Assembly (NCBI RefSeq): GCF_002179965.1
Contig: NZ_NGUQ01000012.1
Span: 1-64,000 of the forward strand
Origin: Pandoraea sp. PE-S2T-3
Lineage (GTDB): Bacteria > Pseudomonadota > Gammaproteobacteria > Burkholderiales > Burkholderiaceae
DNA: 64,000 bases
Reading direction: 5' to 3'
The notes under the pieces were generated by a model. It was not told where the DNA came from and ran no database searches. It saw only the letters and a list, made by a program, of their open reading frames with translations. Each line of letters starts with the position of its first letter. Position 1 is the stretch's first letter. The translations under genes were made by a program, and so were the position numbers. This document shows positions 8,828 through 17,915 of the stretch, in pieces.

Positions 8828-10210
8828 ATGCATATTCATATTCTTGGCATCTGCGGCACGTTCATGGGCGGTCTGGCAGTCCTGGCGCGTCAGGCCGGTC
8901 ACACCGTCACCGGTTGCGACGCCAATGTCTACCCGCCGATGAGCACGCAACTTGAGGCGCAGGGCATCAAGCTGATCGAGGGCTTCGATGCGGATCAGGT
9001 CTCGCTCAAGCCCGATCTGTTCGTGATCGGCAACGTGGTTTCGCGCGGCAATCCGCTGATGGAAGAGATCCTGAACCGGAATCTTCCCTATACCTCGGGC
9101 CCACAGTGGCTCGGCGAGCACGTCCTTTCGAACAAGTGGGTGCTGGCCGTGGCCGGCACGCACGGCAAGACCACCACCACATCAATGCTGGCGTGGATTC
9201 TGGAAGACGCCGGCTATCACCCGGGCTTTCTCGTGGGCGGGGTGCCGATGAACTTCGGCATTTCGGCGCGCCTGACCGAGAGCGACTTCTTCGTGATCGA
9301 GGCCGACGAGTACGACACCGCATTCTTCGACAAGCGCTCGAAGTTCGTTCACTACCACCCGCGCACGGCCATCCTGAACAACCTTGAGTTCGATCACGCC
9401 GATATCTTCCCGGATCTGACGGCAATCGAGACGCAATTCCATCATCTGGTGCGTACCGTGCCGGGTCAGGGCCGTCTGATCGTCAACGGTCGCGAGCCGG
9501 CGCTCGAGCGCGTGCTGGCGCGTGGCTGCTGGAGTGAAGTCGAGCGCTTTGGCGTGAGCGACGGCTGGCATGTCGCCCAAGCGACCGAAACGCTGGCCCC
9601 GGGGCAGGAAGCGTTTTGGGTACACCACGGCCAGCCGGCTGCCGGCGAGGTGAAATGGGCGCTTCAGGGCGAACACAACCGGATGAATGCGCTGGCGGCG
9701 ATTGCTGCGGCGCGTCACGTCGGTGTGCCGCCCGAGCAGGGCGCGGCCTCGCTTGCCAAGTTCGAAAACGTAAAGCGCCGCATGGAAGTGCGCGGCGTGG
9801 CCGCAGGCGTCACCGTCTATGACGACTTCGCGCACCACCCCACCGCCATCCAGACCACACTTGCCGGTTTGCGCCGCCGTGCCGGCGAGGCCCGTATTCT
9901 GGCTGTGCTCGAACCGCGCTCGAATACGATGAAGCTGGGCGTGATGAAGGCGCAATTGCCTGCGAGTCTGGCCGACGCCGATCTCGTGTTCGGCTATGGC
10001 GCCCCGAGTGGCAAGGATTCGCTGGGCTGGAATCTGGCCGAGGCGCTGGCGCCGCTCGGCGCACGGGGTCAGGCCTTCAGCGACATCGACGGGCTCGTCC
10101 GTGCCGTGGTGGCGGCGGCCCAGCCGGGCGATCAGGTGGTGGTCATGAGCAACGGCGGCTTCGGCGGTATTCATCAGAAATTGCTCGATGCGCTGGCCGC
10201 GCGCGCCTAA
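8828..10210 (+). CDS. mpl: UDP-N-acetylmuramate:L-Ala-gamma-D-Glu-meso-DAP ligase Mpl
   Basis: A 460-residue Mur ligase. The N-terminal Rossmann-like domain begins MHIHILGICGTFMGGLA. The ATP loop GTHGKTTTTS is at residues 110-119. The central domain has ILNNLEFDHADIF, and the C-terminal domain has DDFAHHPTA and LEPRSNTMK. Mpl attaches recycled murein tripeptide directly to UDP-MurNAc. The start with GICGTFMGG, rather than the MurC form, identifies Mpl. The ORF runs open upstream, but the ATG at 8828 gives the family N-terminus. Confidence 0.96.
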   Translation: MHIHILGICGTFMGGLAVLARQAGHTVTGCDANVYPPMSTQLEAQGIKLIEGFDADQVSLKPDLFVIGNVVSRGNPLMEEILNRNLPYTSGPQWLGEHVLSNKWVLAVAGTHGKTTTTSMLAWILEDAGYHPGFLVGGVPMNFGISARLTESDFFVIEADEYDTAFFDKRSKFVHYHPRTAILNNLEFDHADIFPDLTAIETQFHHLVRTVPGQGRLIVNGREPALERVLARGCWSEVERFGVSDGWHVAQATETLAPGQEAFWVHHGQPAAGEVKWALQGEHNRMNALAAIAAARHVGVPPEQGAASLAKFENVKRRMEVRGVAAGVTVYDDFAHHPTAIQTTLAGLRRRAGEARILAVLEPRSNTMKLGVMKAQLPASLADADLVFGYGAPSGKDSLGWNLAEALAPLGARGQAFSDIDGLVRAVVAAAQPGDQVVVMSNGGFGGIHQKLLDALAARA

Positions 10211-10276
10211 GCTTGGCTTCATGACTCCCTCGATGTCCGCTTGCGCCACCGACAGACAAGTTTTCCGGAGCCTCAC

Positions 10277-10888
10277 ATGATTCTCTATTTGCACGGCTTC
10301 CGTTCCTCGCCGCGTTCGTTCAAGGCGCAGTTGATGGCCGCCCGCATGCACAAGCTTGGGCTCGGGCATGTCTGGGCCTGCCCGCAACTGCCGCCGTCAC
10401 CGCTCGCGGCGGTTGTTGATGCGCAGCGTCTGCTTACCGGCGTGGACCCGGACGACCTGACCATCGTTGGCAGCTCGCTCGGCGGGTACTACGCGACCTA
10501 TCTGGCCGAGAAGCTCGGCTGCCGCGCCGTGTTGCTCAATCCGGCCACGCGTCCGTACGAAGACCTCGGCAAGTGGCTCGGCGAACAGCCGATGTGGCAC
10601 GGCGGCGGCACCATCGTTGTGGAGCCGCGTCATCTGGACGAATTGCGCATGATCGACGTCGCACAGATCACGCGTCCGGAGCGCTACTACCTGGTGGCCG
10701 CCACGGGCGATCAGACGCTGGACTACCGCGACATGGTCGCGAAAATTCCCGGTGCCAGGCTCACGTTGATTGAGGGCAGCGATCACGGGATTTCCGATTT
10801 TGTCGACTATATGGACGATGTGCTGCGTTTCGCCGGCATCGATGTGCCGGCGTCCATTGGCACGTCCGCCGCATTTGCCGGGGAATAA
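10277..10888 (+). CDS. YqiA/YcfP-type alpha/beta hydrolase (esterase)
   Basis: A 203-residue alpha/beta-fold hydrolase. It starts MILYLHGFRSSP, the oxyanion-hole HGF motif. The nucleophile elbow GSSLGG puts the catalytic Ser at residue 67, followed by TGDQTLDY with the likely Asp and GSDHGISDF with the catalytic His. E. coli YqiA is a carboxylesterase on short acyl esters; the physiological substrate is unknown. GGAG lies upstream of the ATG at 10277. It is 66 bases after mpl in the same direction. Confidence 0.9.
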   Translation: MILYLHGFRSSPRSFKAQLMAARMHKLGLGHVWACPQLPPSPLAAVVDAQRLLTGVDPDDLTIVGSSLGGYYATYLAEKLGCRAVLLNPATRPYEDLGKWLGEQPMWHGGGTIVVEPRHLDELRMIDVAQITRPERYYLVAATGDQTLDYRDMVAKIPGARLTLIEGSDHGISDFVDYMDDVLRFAGIDVPASIGTSAAFAGE

Positions 10889-11018
10889 TGACTCACCGCA
10901 GCGACGAACGGCGGCAAAACCTGCCGATGGTGTCGACGATGCGCGCGTTCCCTTTCTGCCCTAAACCGCCGCACGTCGGCGGGCTACAATGTCGCCTATT
11001 GCGATCGATGGCTGTTTC

Positions 11019-13190
11019 ATGAACATTTTTTTTGAGGAATCCGGCGGCTTCAAGGCCGGCACGGTGTTGTCGCAGCAGGGCGAGTCGTATCAGGTGGAGC
11101 TGCCGGGCGGACGTCGCAGCAAGATCAAGGGACGCGATGTCCTCTTGCGCTTCGAGTCCCCCGCGCCGGCCGAGTTGATCGTGCAAGCGCAGGCGGCATC
11201 GCAGGATATCGACATGAGTTTCCTGTGGGAGTGCGCGCCGGCCGAGGAATTCGCGTTCCCGGTGCTCGCTGGCGAGTACTTTGGCGAAGGGGCGAGCGTC
11301 GCGCAGCAAGCGGGCCTCGCGCTCGCCTTGCAGGCCTCGCCGATCTACTTCCGCCGCAAGGGCCGCGGCCAATATCAACGCGCACCGCAGGAACAGATTC
11401 AGGCGGCGCTCGCCGGGCTGGCACGCAAGCAACAGCAGGCCGAGTTGCAGGCCAGCTACGCTGACCAACTGATCGCGGGCACGTTGCCCGATGCGCTCAA
11501 GGGCAAGGAGCTGCAACTGCTGTTCCGCCCCGACAAGAACGCCATCGAATGGAAGGCCCTCGACGCGGCCGCCAGTGCCCTCGGCAAGACGCAGGCGGAA
11601 GTGATGCTGGCCTGTGGCGGCATTGCGTCGCCGCGCGCCTATCACGAGGCGGCGTTCCTGTATGAGTACTTCCCGCGCGGCACGGGCTTCCCCGATGTGG
11701 GACCGACGCCGGTGCCGACGGAAGACCTGCCGCTGGCGGATGTTCAGGCGTTCTCCATCGACGACTCCACCACGACCGAAATCGACGACGCGCTGTCGGT
11801 GCAACTGCTGCCCGAGGGGTTGCTGCGCGTGGGGATTCACATTGCCGCGCCTGCGTTGGGTATCACGCGTGGCGACGTCGTCGACGAGATCGCGCGTGTG
11901 CGCCTGTCGACGGTCTATGCGCCGGGCGAGAAGATCACGATGCTGCCCGACTCGGTGGTCGAGACTTATACGCTCGCCGAAGGCGGTGCCCGGCCGGCGC
12001 TGTCGCTGTATGTCGTGGTCAAGGCCGACACCTACGAGATCGTCACCACCGAGACGCGTGCCGAACTGGTGCCGATCTCCGCGAATCTGCGCCATAACGA
12101 ACTCGATTCGATCATTACGGCCGAGACGCTGGCCGATGGCAGCGGCGAGTATCCGCATAAGGAAGAACTGCGCCTGCTGTGGCCGTTCGCACAATCGCTG
12201 TACGACAAGCGTCAGGCCGCGCGCGTGGGCTACGGCCTGCGCCCGGAAGTGCAGAACAAGACCGACTTCAATTTCTACGTCGACGGCGAACACGTCACGA
12301 TCAAGCAACGCATGCGTGGCGCGCCGCTCGATCTGATCGTGGCCGAGATGGCGATTCTGGCGAACAGCCGGTGGGGCCGCTTGCTGGCCGACTGCGGCGT
12401 GCCGGGGATCTACCGCGCACAGCGTGCCTACGGGGTGAACCGTACGCGTATGCAGACCTCGCCGGCGCCGCACGAAGGGCTTGGTGTGGAGCAGTACGCA
12501 TGGAGCACCTCGCCGCTGCGTCGCTACGTCGATCTGGTCAATCAATGGCAATTGCTGGCGTGCGTGCGTCATGGCGTGACGGCCAAACTGGCCGCGCCTT
12601 TCAAGCCGAAGGACGCCGATCTCTACGTCACCGTGTCGAGCTTCGAAGCCGCATACGCGGCGTATGCCGAGCACCAGAGCCGCATGGAGCGGTACTGGTG
12701 CCTGCGCTGGCTGTTGCAAGAGAACAAATCGCAGGTGCAGGCGAGCGTGCTCAAGGGCGACACCGTGCGCCTGAACGATGTGCCGCTCACGCTCGTCGTG
12801 CCGGGTCTCGCGCCGCATGCCCGCGGCACGCAGATCATGCTCGACGTGCTCTCGCTGGATGTGGTCACGCTGGGCATTTCGGTGCGCGTGTCGCAAGTGC
12901 TCGACGCCAGCCAGTCGGTGCTGGCGGAAGAGGAAGATGACGGCGACGGTGGCGAAGGCAACGAAGACGGCGGTAACGGTAACGGTGCATCGGGTGATGT
13001 CGACGGTAGCGCTGACGGCAATGCCGACGGCGGTGCGTCCGATGCGGCCGATGTCGAGTCGGACGACGATGCCGAGGGTAATGCCGACAACGCCGACAAC
13101 GCCGACGATGATGACGGCGTTGCCGTGATGGCCGCGGACGCTTCGGGCACCGCCCAAGCCGTCCAAGCCTCGGCGAACGCTGCGTGCTGA
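11019..13190 (+). CDS. RNase II/R-family exoribonuclease with long acidic C-terminal tail
   Basis: A 723-residue 3'-5' exoribonuclease. The RNB catalytic domain starts near residue 245 with FSIDDSTTTEIDDALSV, carrying the metal-binding aspartates. Later RNB features are SLYVVVKAD and SPLRRYVDLVNQWQL. A cold-shock-like N-terminal domain begins MNIFFEESGGFKAGTVL. The last roughly 85 residues (about 638-723) are extremely rich in Asp, Glu, Gly and Asn, ending in an Ala/Val stretch. This tail is outside the RNB fold and looks disordered. The ATG at 11019 gives the family start; an earlier in-frame ATG at 10989 adds ten unlikely residues. Confidence 0.92.
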   Translation: MNIFFEESGGFKAGTVLSQQGESYQVELPGGRRSKIKGRDVLLRFESPAPAELIVQAQAASQDIDMSFLWECAPAEEFAFPVLAGEYFGEGASVAQQAGLALALQASPIYFRRKGRGQYQRAPQEQIQAALAGLARKQQQAELQASYADQLIAGTLPDALKGKELQLLFRPDKNAIEWKALDAAASALGKTQAEVMLACGGIASPRAYHEAAFLYEYFPRGTGFPDVGPTPVPTEDLPLADVQAFSIDDSTTTEIDDALSVQLLPEGLLRVGIHIAAPALGITRGDVVDEIARVRLSTVYAPGEKITMLPDSVVETYTLAEGGARPALSLYVVVKADTYEIVTTETRAELVPISANLRHNELDSIITAETLADGSGEYPHKEELRLLWPFAQSLYDKRQAARVGYGLRPEVQNKTDFNFYVDGEHVTIKQRMRGAPLDLIVAEMAILANSRWGRLLADCGVPGIYRAQRAYGVNRTRMQTSPAPHEGLGVEQYAWSTSPLRRYVDLVNQWQLLACVRHGVTAKLAAPFKPKDADLYVTVSSFEAAYAAYAEHQSRMERYWCLRWLLQENKSQVQASVLKGDTVRLNDVPLTLVVPGLAPHARGTQIMLDVLSLDVVTLGISVRVSQVLDASQSVLAEEEDDGDGGEGNEDGGNGNGASGDVDGSADGNADGGASDAADVESDDDAEGNADNADNADDDDGVAVMAADASGTAQAVQASANAAC

Positions 13191-14164
13191 AACCGGCTGT
13201 CGCGTCCGGCGATCTGGCCGCGGCTCGCCGCCGCGGCTGGGTCATCGTGCGCGAGCATCCGCTCGCCACGGGACTGATCATCTCCGCCATCGTGCATTTG
13301 ATCGCACTGGCGGTGCATTTCGTCGCGCCCGACAGCTTTCGGCTGCACAGTGCCGACACCCCGCTCGAAGTCGTTCTCGTCAATGCTAAGTCGGCCAATG
13401 CGCCCGACAAAGCCACCGCGCTCGCCCAAGCCAACCTCGTGGGCGGTGGCGAGCACGATGGCGAACGCGCGACCTCGCCCCTGCCGTCACGCGAAGCCGA
13501 GCGCGACGGTGCACCTGTCGCCCAAGTCCAGCGCAACGTGAGCGAACTGGAGGCCGTGCAGGAAAAGCTCCTCTCGCAATTGCGAAGCCAGTACGCCGCC
13601 GTGCCCGAGTCGCAGCGCAGCCGTGCCAACGCCGCGCAAAATGGCCGAGGGCAGGACGATCAGACCGTCGACCAGCAGATTGCCCGGTTGCAGGCGGAAA
13701 TCGACAAGCAACTGCGCGCGTATCAGACGCGTCCGAAACGCGGTCAGGTCACCGCCAATACGCGCGAAGTGGCCTATGCACGCTATTTCGATACGCTGCG
13801 CCATCGCATCGAGCGCTACGGCACGGACCACTTCCCGCAGGTGGGTAATGACCGCTTGTACGGTGAATTGATCGTCACGCTCAACGTCAATCAGCGCGGC
13901 GGACTCGGTTATCACAAGGACGGCTGGGACGTGCAGGGCGTGGAAATTACCCACAGCTCCGGCAACCGGGACCTCGACCGGCGTGCGGTGGCCATCGTGC
14001 AGGCCAGCGCGCCGTTCGGCGATTTTTCGCCGGAAATGAAGCAGCGTTACGACATTCTGGAAATCGTCACGCGCATGACGTTCTCGCGTCAGGGCGTGCA
14101 GGCGCAAACCCTTGCGTCCCCGGCGTCGGCCACCGACGCCACTGGCGGCAAAGCCTCGCCCTGA
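13184..14164 (+). CDS. TonB-like energy transducer protein
   Basis: A 326-residue protein starting at GTG 13184, overlapping the exoribonuclease stop by 7 bases (GTGCTGA), so translation is probably coupled. One transmembrane segment lies near residues 28-46 (GLIISAIVHLIALAVHFV). An Ala/Gln-rich periplasmic linker with coiled-coil potential (about 115-170) follows, then a C-terminal TonB-type domain (YGELIVTLNVNQRG ... VEITHSSGNRDLDRRAV). ExbB/ExbD are not nearby. Its partner receptor is unknown. Confidence 0.88.
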   Translation: MLKPAVASGDLAAARRRGWVIVREHPLATGLIISAIVHLIALAVHFVAPDSFRLHSADTPLEVVLVNAKSANAPDKATALAQANLVGGGEHDGERATSPLPSREAERDGAPVAQVQRNVSELEAVQEKLLSQLRSQYAAVPESQRSRANAAQNGRGQDDQTVDQQIARLQAEIDKQLRAYQTRPKRGQVTANTREVAYARYFDTLRHRIERYGTDHFPQVGNDRLYGELIVTLNVNQRGGLGYHKDGWDVQGVEITHSSGNRDLDRRAVAIVQASAPFGDFSPEMKQRYDILEIVTRMTFSRQGVQAQTLASPASATDATGGKASP

Positions 14165-14176
14165 GGCCCTGCAAGG

Positions 14177-14216
14177 TAAAACTTTCCAATCCTTTTTATA
14201 ATTTGGAAGTTTTTTC
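14177..14216 (+). terminator. Weak terminator-like hairpin after the TonB-like gene
   Basis: AAACTTTCCAA and TTGGAAGTTT pair with one bulge around an AT-rich loop and run into TTTTTTC. The same AT-rich stretch (TTTATAATTT) could instead contain a -10 element for the lpxO remnant. Confidence 0.4.
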
Positions 14217-14233
14217 GAACAGGAAAGATCGCC

Positions 14234-14913
14234 ATGAAATGGGTCCTCCTGGCGATCTTTGCTGCGTGCGCGGGGTATGTCCACCTGCGAGGTAAGATCC
14301 GCCATCGTTTTTTTCGCCAACTCTCCGATCACTCGACGTTTCTGTCGCCGTTGAACGTGTTCATGTACACGTTTTCGCGGGTCCCGACGACGCCGTATCT
14401 GACGCCGGACAACTTCCCCGAACTCGAACCCCTGCGTCAGCACTGGGAAGCCATTCGCGCGGCAGCCGGCTGGTGCGTCACCGCGATCCGTTTGCGGGGT
14501 CGTTGCGCTTTCACCTCGGGTTGGACACGCCGAACGACGACCGTTGCTTCATCGACGTGGACGGGCGGCGCTACAGCTGGCGCGACGGCGAGGGCGTGTT
14601 GTTCGACGAGACTTACATTCACTACGCCGAGAATCAGAGCGGTCGAAATCGGATCATTCTGTTCTGCGACGTGGAGCGGCCGATGCGATACCGCTGGACG
14701 CAGGCCGTGAACCGCTGGCTCGGGCGTCATCTGGTCGGTGCGGCAGCGTCGCCGAACGACGCGGGCGACCGGACCGGCGGGATCAACCGGGTGTTCAAGT
14801 ATATTTATTCAATCCGCATCGTCGGCAAACGCCTCAAGGCGTGGAACCACTATGTGTACTATGCGGTGAAGTGGGCGCTGTTCGGGGGTATCGCGCTGTG
14901 GGTCTTCTGGTGA
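14234..14913 (+). pseudogene. lpxO: lpxO remnant: lipid A 2-hydroxylase with internal deletion and frameshift
   Basis: The first frame (from ATG 14234) encodes a normal LpxO N-terminus: membrane anchor, YVHLRGKIRHRFFRQL, LNVFMYTFSRVPTTPYL, up to about residue 77. The rest of LpxO continues in a different frame from about 14473 with RHRDPFAGSLRFHLGL, DETYIHYAEN, FCDVERPMRYRW and the C-terminal hydrophobic segment. Known LpxO proteins are about 300 residues. The two pieces add up to about 223, so roughly 75 codons are missing at the junction near 14464-14473 and the frame is broken. The iron-binding HxD and distal His survive in the second piece, but it lacks a ribosome-binding site. A large deletion is not a typical base-calling error. 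Intact LpxO 2-hydroxylates a secondary myristate on lipid A. Confidence 0.85.
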
Positions 14914-15066
14914 TCCGCCGTCGCAGAAGTCCTGCCGGTATGGCCCGGTATGGCCCGGTTGGCGCTGTTGGCCCGATTGACTTGAAGGATTGATGCGCCG
15001 CACCGCATGACGCGCGAAGGCCGCCGCATGCGGTACGATCGGCGCACGATCCAATGCATTTTCCAA

Positions 15067-15095
15067 GCGGCGCCTGTGCGAAAGCCAGGCGCCGC
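15067..15095 (+). repeat. Strong hairpin just upstream of aroE
   Basis: GCGGCGCCTG (15067-15076) and CAGGCGCCGC (15086-15095) form a perfect 10-bp stem with a 9-base loop, followed by GTCTTTG. It ends 13 bases before the aroE ATG. It may terminate the lpxO remnant transcript or shape the aroE leader. Confidence 0.6.
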
Positions 15096-15108
15096 GTCTT
15101 TGACTACG

Positions 15109-15993
15109 ATGACAAACCACACACCGTCCGAGGCTGTCGAGCCTGCTGATCGCTACGCCGTGATCGGCCACCCGGTCGAACACAGCCAGTCGCCCTATAT
15201 TCATGCCGAATTCGCGCGTGAGACGCAGCAGCACCTGACCTATGAGCGTCTGCTGGCGCCGCTCGATGCCTTTGCCGCCACCGTGCGTGCGTTCATCGAG
15301 AGCGGCGCACGAGGTGCCAACGTGACGGTGCCGTTCAAGCTGGAGGCGCATGCGCTGGCCGATCACCTGACCGAGCGTGCGCAGGCCGCCGGTGCGGTCA
15401 ATACGCTGGTGTTCGACGCGCGCGGCATCACGGGCGACAACACGGACGGCGTGGGCTTGGTCCGCGATATCGAAGGGCCGCTCGGCGTGTCGCTGGCCGG
15501 CCGCCGCGTGCTGGTGCTCGGCGCTGGCGGCGCGTCACGTGGGGCGTTGCTGCCGTTGATCGGCGCCGGTCCTTCGCTGCTGTTCGTCGCGAATCGCACC
15601 GCCGCACGTGCGGACGAACTCGTTGCCCGCTTCTCCGAAGCCGCCCGCAATGCCGGCGTCAGCCTCGCCGGCGGTGGCTGGGGTGCGATTCCCACTGACT
15701 TCGACGTGATCGTCAACGCCACGGCGGGCAGCCTGCAAGGCGACGTGCCGCCATTGCCACCGGGCGTCTACGCGTCGGGCGCATTGGCTTACGACATGAT
15801 GTACGGCGCGCATCCGACCGTGTTCATGACGCATGCGAGCGCGCATGGTGCGGCGAAGGTGGCCGATGGTCTGGGAATGCTCGTCGAGCAAGCCGCCGAA
15901 GCGTTTGCCGTGTGGCGCGGTGTGCGTCCGTCATCGGCAGCGACGCAGGCCGTGCGGGCTGCGCTGCGTGCGCGTCTCGTGGCCAAGGGCTGA
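15109..15993 (+). CDS. aroE: Shikimate dehydrogenase
   Basis: A 294-residue AroE, fourth step of the shikimate pathway. Motifs: the substrate Ser pair in HSQSPYIH, NVTVPFK with the catalytic Lys, NTDGVGLVRD with the catalytic Asp, the NADP loop LVLGAGGASRGAL, VANRTAARA and GLGMLVEQAAEAF. The ATG at 15109 was chosen to give the short leader before DRYAVIGHPVEH. No good Shine-Dalgarno is visible and a strong hairpin lies immediately upstream. mtgA starts 9 bases after its stop. Confidence 0.96.
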   Translation: MTNHTPSEAVEPADRYAVIGHPVEHSQSPYIHAEFARETQQHLTYERLLAPLDAFAATVRAFIESGARGANVTVPFKLEAHALADHLTERAQAAGAVNTLVFDARGITGDNTDGVGLVRDIEGPLGVSLAGRRVLVLGAGGASRGALLPLIGAGPSLLFVANRTAARADELVARFSEAARNAGVSLAGGGWGAIPTDFDVIVNATAGSLQGDVPPLPPGVYASGALAYDMMYGAHPTVFMTHASAHGAAKVADGLGMLVEQAAEAFAVWRGVRPSSAATQAVRAALRARLVAKG

Positions 15994-16002
15994 GCGCGCC
16001 AG

Positions 16003-16746
16003 ATGAGCGCCGTCCAGCGTCGCGCGCCGCGCACTGCTCGCAAACGTCGGTGGGGGCCATGGCAATGGACCGCCTACTTCGTGACGTTGCTCGTCGTGGG
16101 CATACTCGCCACGCAGCTCTATTACTTCCTGCAAATCGGCTGGTGGGTGCGCTTCAATCCGCAGTCGACGGCGTTCATGCGTGCTGCGGAGCAACGTTTG
16201 CGCGAGACCGATCCGAATGCGGCGCTCAAGCATGAGTGGGTGCCGTACGACCAGATTTCGCGCAATCTGAAGCGCGCGATCATCGCCAGCGAGGATGCCA
16301 ACTTCGTCAATCACGACGGTTACGAGATCGATGCGATGCTCGGCGCGTGGGAGAAGAATCAGAAGAAGGGACACATCGTCGCCGGCGGCTCCACGATTTC
16401 GCAGCAACTCGCCAAGAACCTGTTTCTCTCGAGCGAGAAGAGCTATCTGCGCAAGGCGGAGGAGTTCAGCATCACGTGGATGCTCGAATTCTGGATGGAC
16501 AAGCAGCGCATCTACGAGATCTATCTGAACTCGGTGGAGTGGGGCGAGGGGGTGTTCGGTGCCGAGGCGGCGGCGCGCTACTACTACGGTGTGCCCGCGT
16601 CGAAGCTGTCACCGTGGCAAGCGGCGCGTCTGGCGGTCATGCTGCCGCGGCCGCGCTACTTCGACACGCACCGCAACTCGCCCTATCTTGCGCAACGCGC
16701 GGGTGTGATTGCGCGGCGCATGGGGGCCGCAGAATTGCCGCAGTAG
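16003..16746 (+). CDS. mtgA: Monofunctional biosynthetic peptidoglycan transglycosylase
   Basis: A 247-residue GT51 glycosyltransferase with one N-terminal transmembrane segment ([18 protein letters not shown]). GT51 motifs are [15 protein letters not shown] with catalytic Glu, [15 protein letters not shown] with the second Glu region downstream, [12 protein letters not shown], and [14 protein letters not shown]. It polymerises lipid II into glycan strands at the periplasmic face. There is no transpeptidase domain, as expected for MtgA. It follows aroE closely, the usual betaproteobacterial order. Confidence 0.97.
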   Translation: MSAVQRRAPRTARKRRWGPWQWTAYFVTLLVVGILATQLYYFLQIGWWVRFNPQSTAFMRAAEQRLRETDPNAALKHEWVPYDQISRNLKRAIIASEDANFVNHDGYEIDAMLGAWEKNQKKGHIVAGGSTISQQLAKNLFLSSEKSYLRKAEEFSITWMLEFWMDKQRIYEIYLNSVEWGEGVFGAEAAARYYYGVPASKLSPWQAARLAVMLPRPRYFDTHRNSPYLAQRAGVIARRMGAAELPQ

Positions 16747-16782
16747 CGGCAATTCCGGTGATGCCGGCCGGCCGCGGTTCTC

Positions 16783-17637
16783 TCAGCGCGGCATGTCGGC
16801 CGGAATCTGCACGACAGTGCGGGTCGGGTACGGCAGTGAACAACCCACGCCTTCGACCGTTTCCTTCACGCTGCGCTGAAGATCCCAATAGAGTCCCCAG
16901 TAGTTGGAGAGCAGTGACCAGACGCGCACGTTCACGATCACCGAGCTGTCGCTCACCTGCTTGACCATGATTTCCGGCGCCGGCTTGTCGATCACGCGAT
17001 CGTCCTGCACCACACGTTCGCGCAGGGCGTTCATGGCGGCATCGAGATCGTCGTCGAGCGCAATGCCGACGGTGATTTCCATGCGACGCGTTGCGTTGCG
17101 GCTGTAGTTCGTCACCGGTTGGCCCCAGATCTGGCTATTCGGCACGCAGACGTAGATCCCATCGGCATTGGTGAGCGTCGTGGTGAACAGGCCGATCTCC
17201 TCGACTGTGCCGGCCACCGCACTGCCCGCCGTGATGTAGTCGCCAATGCGAAATGGCCGCAGAAGCAGCAGCATCGTGCCCGCTGCAATGTTCTGCAAGG
17301 TGCCTTGCAACGCCAGCCCGATGGCGAGACCTGCCGCACCGAGTACCGCGATGATGCTGGCCGTTTGCACGCCGAACTGAGCCAGTACCGCGATCACGGT
17401 AATGATGCGTACCGACCATTGCACGATCGAGGCGAGCAGGGGCTTGAGCGTCGCGTCGAAATTCGGTGAACGTCCCAACGTCTTGCGAACGAAATTACCC
17501 AGTCGCGCGGCGATCCAGAACCCGATCAGCAGAATCAACACGGCCTGTATGAACGACAGGCCGTAATTCACCGCATTGGCAGTGAGAAACCCCATCACGG
17601 CATCGAACGACGCCAGGGGCGTGGTCACTTCTGTCAT
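16783..17637 (-). CDS. Small-conductance mechanosensitive channel (MscS family)
   Basis: A 284-residue MscS-type channel. It has three transmembrane segments (about 25-45, 65-88 and 90-115). The third, pore-lining segment has the characteristic Gly/Ala pattern GAAGLAIGLALQGTLQN. The cytoplasmic beta domain follows with RPFRIGDYI, VPNSQIW and the mixed alpha/beta end. It releases solutes on hypo-osmotic shock. It is convergent with mtgA and divergent from corA. Confidence 0.95.
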   Translation of the reverse strand: MTEVTTPLASFDAVMGFLTANAVNYGLSFIQAVLILLIGFWIAARLGNFVRKTLGRSPNFDATLKPLLASIVQWSVRIITVIAVLAQFGVQTASIIAVLGAAGLAIGLALQGTLQNIAAGTMLLLLRPFRIGDYITAGSAVAGTVEEIGLFTTTLTNADGIYVCVPNSQIWGQPVTNYSRNATRRMEITVGIALDDDLDAAMNALRERVVQDDRVIDKPAPEIMVKQVSDSSVIVNVRVWSLLSNYWGLYWDLQRSVKETVEGVGCSLPYPTRTVVQIPADMPR

Positions 17638-17855
17638 CTCTTCAACTCCCTGTCAGCAGACGTCTCGGAACGTCGATATCAAAATTGACGCAAAGTGCGT
17701 TAATTGGTTCTTCAAGTGTGCCGAGGCTGGCGGCGAATGGAAGCGATGGGGGCGATTTTGAGAATCGTCCTACACGGCAATGGGGCGTGCACTGACGCTG
17801 GCGGCACGGCGGCGGCGCTATCGTCACGCGAGTCCTGAGCCTTTGGGCGCCGCCC

Positions 17856-17884
17856 TTGGCGTGCCTCTCGCGTGCCTGTACACT
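17856..17884 (+). promoter_or_regulatory. Candidate sigma-70 promoter of corA
   Basis: TTGGCG (17856-17861) and TACACT (17879-17884) are separated by exactly 17 bases and lie 32 bases before the corA start. Each hexamer matches four of six consensus positions. The rest of the 278-base gap between the MscS gene and corA shows nothing else clear. Confidence 0.5.
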
Positions 17885-17915
17885 TGGCGTCGCCGCGTAG
17901 CAGGGAGAATTCCGT

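Noticed and set aside
10893-13166. 757-codon antisense frame opposite the exoribonuclease
   Set aside because: A shadow of the RNB gene in high-GC DNA; the composition is His/Arg-rich without domains or a ribosome-binding site.
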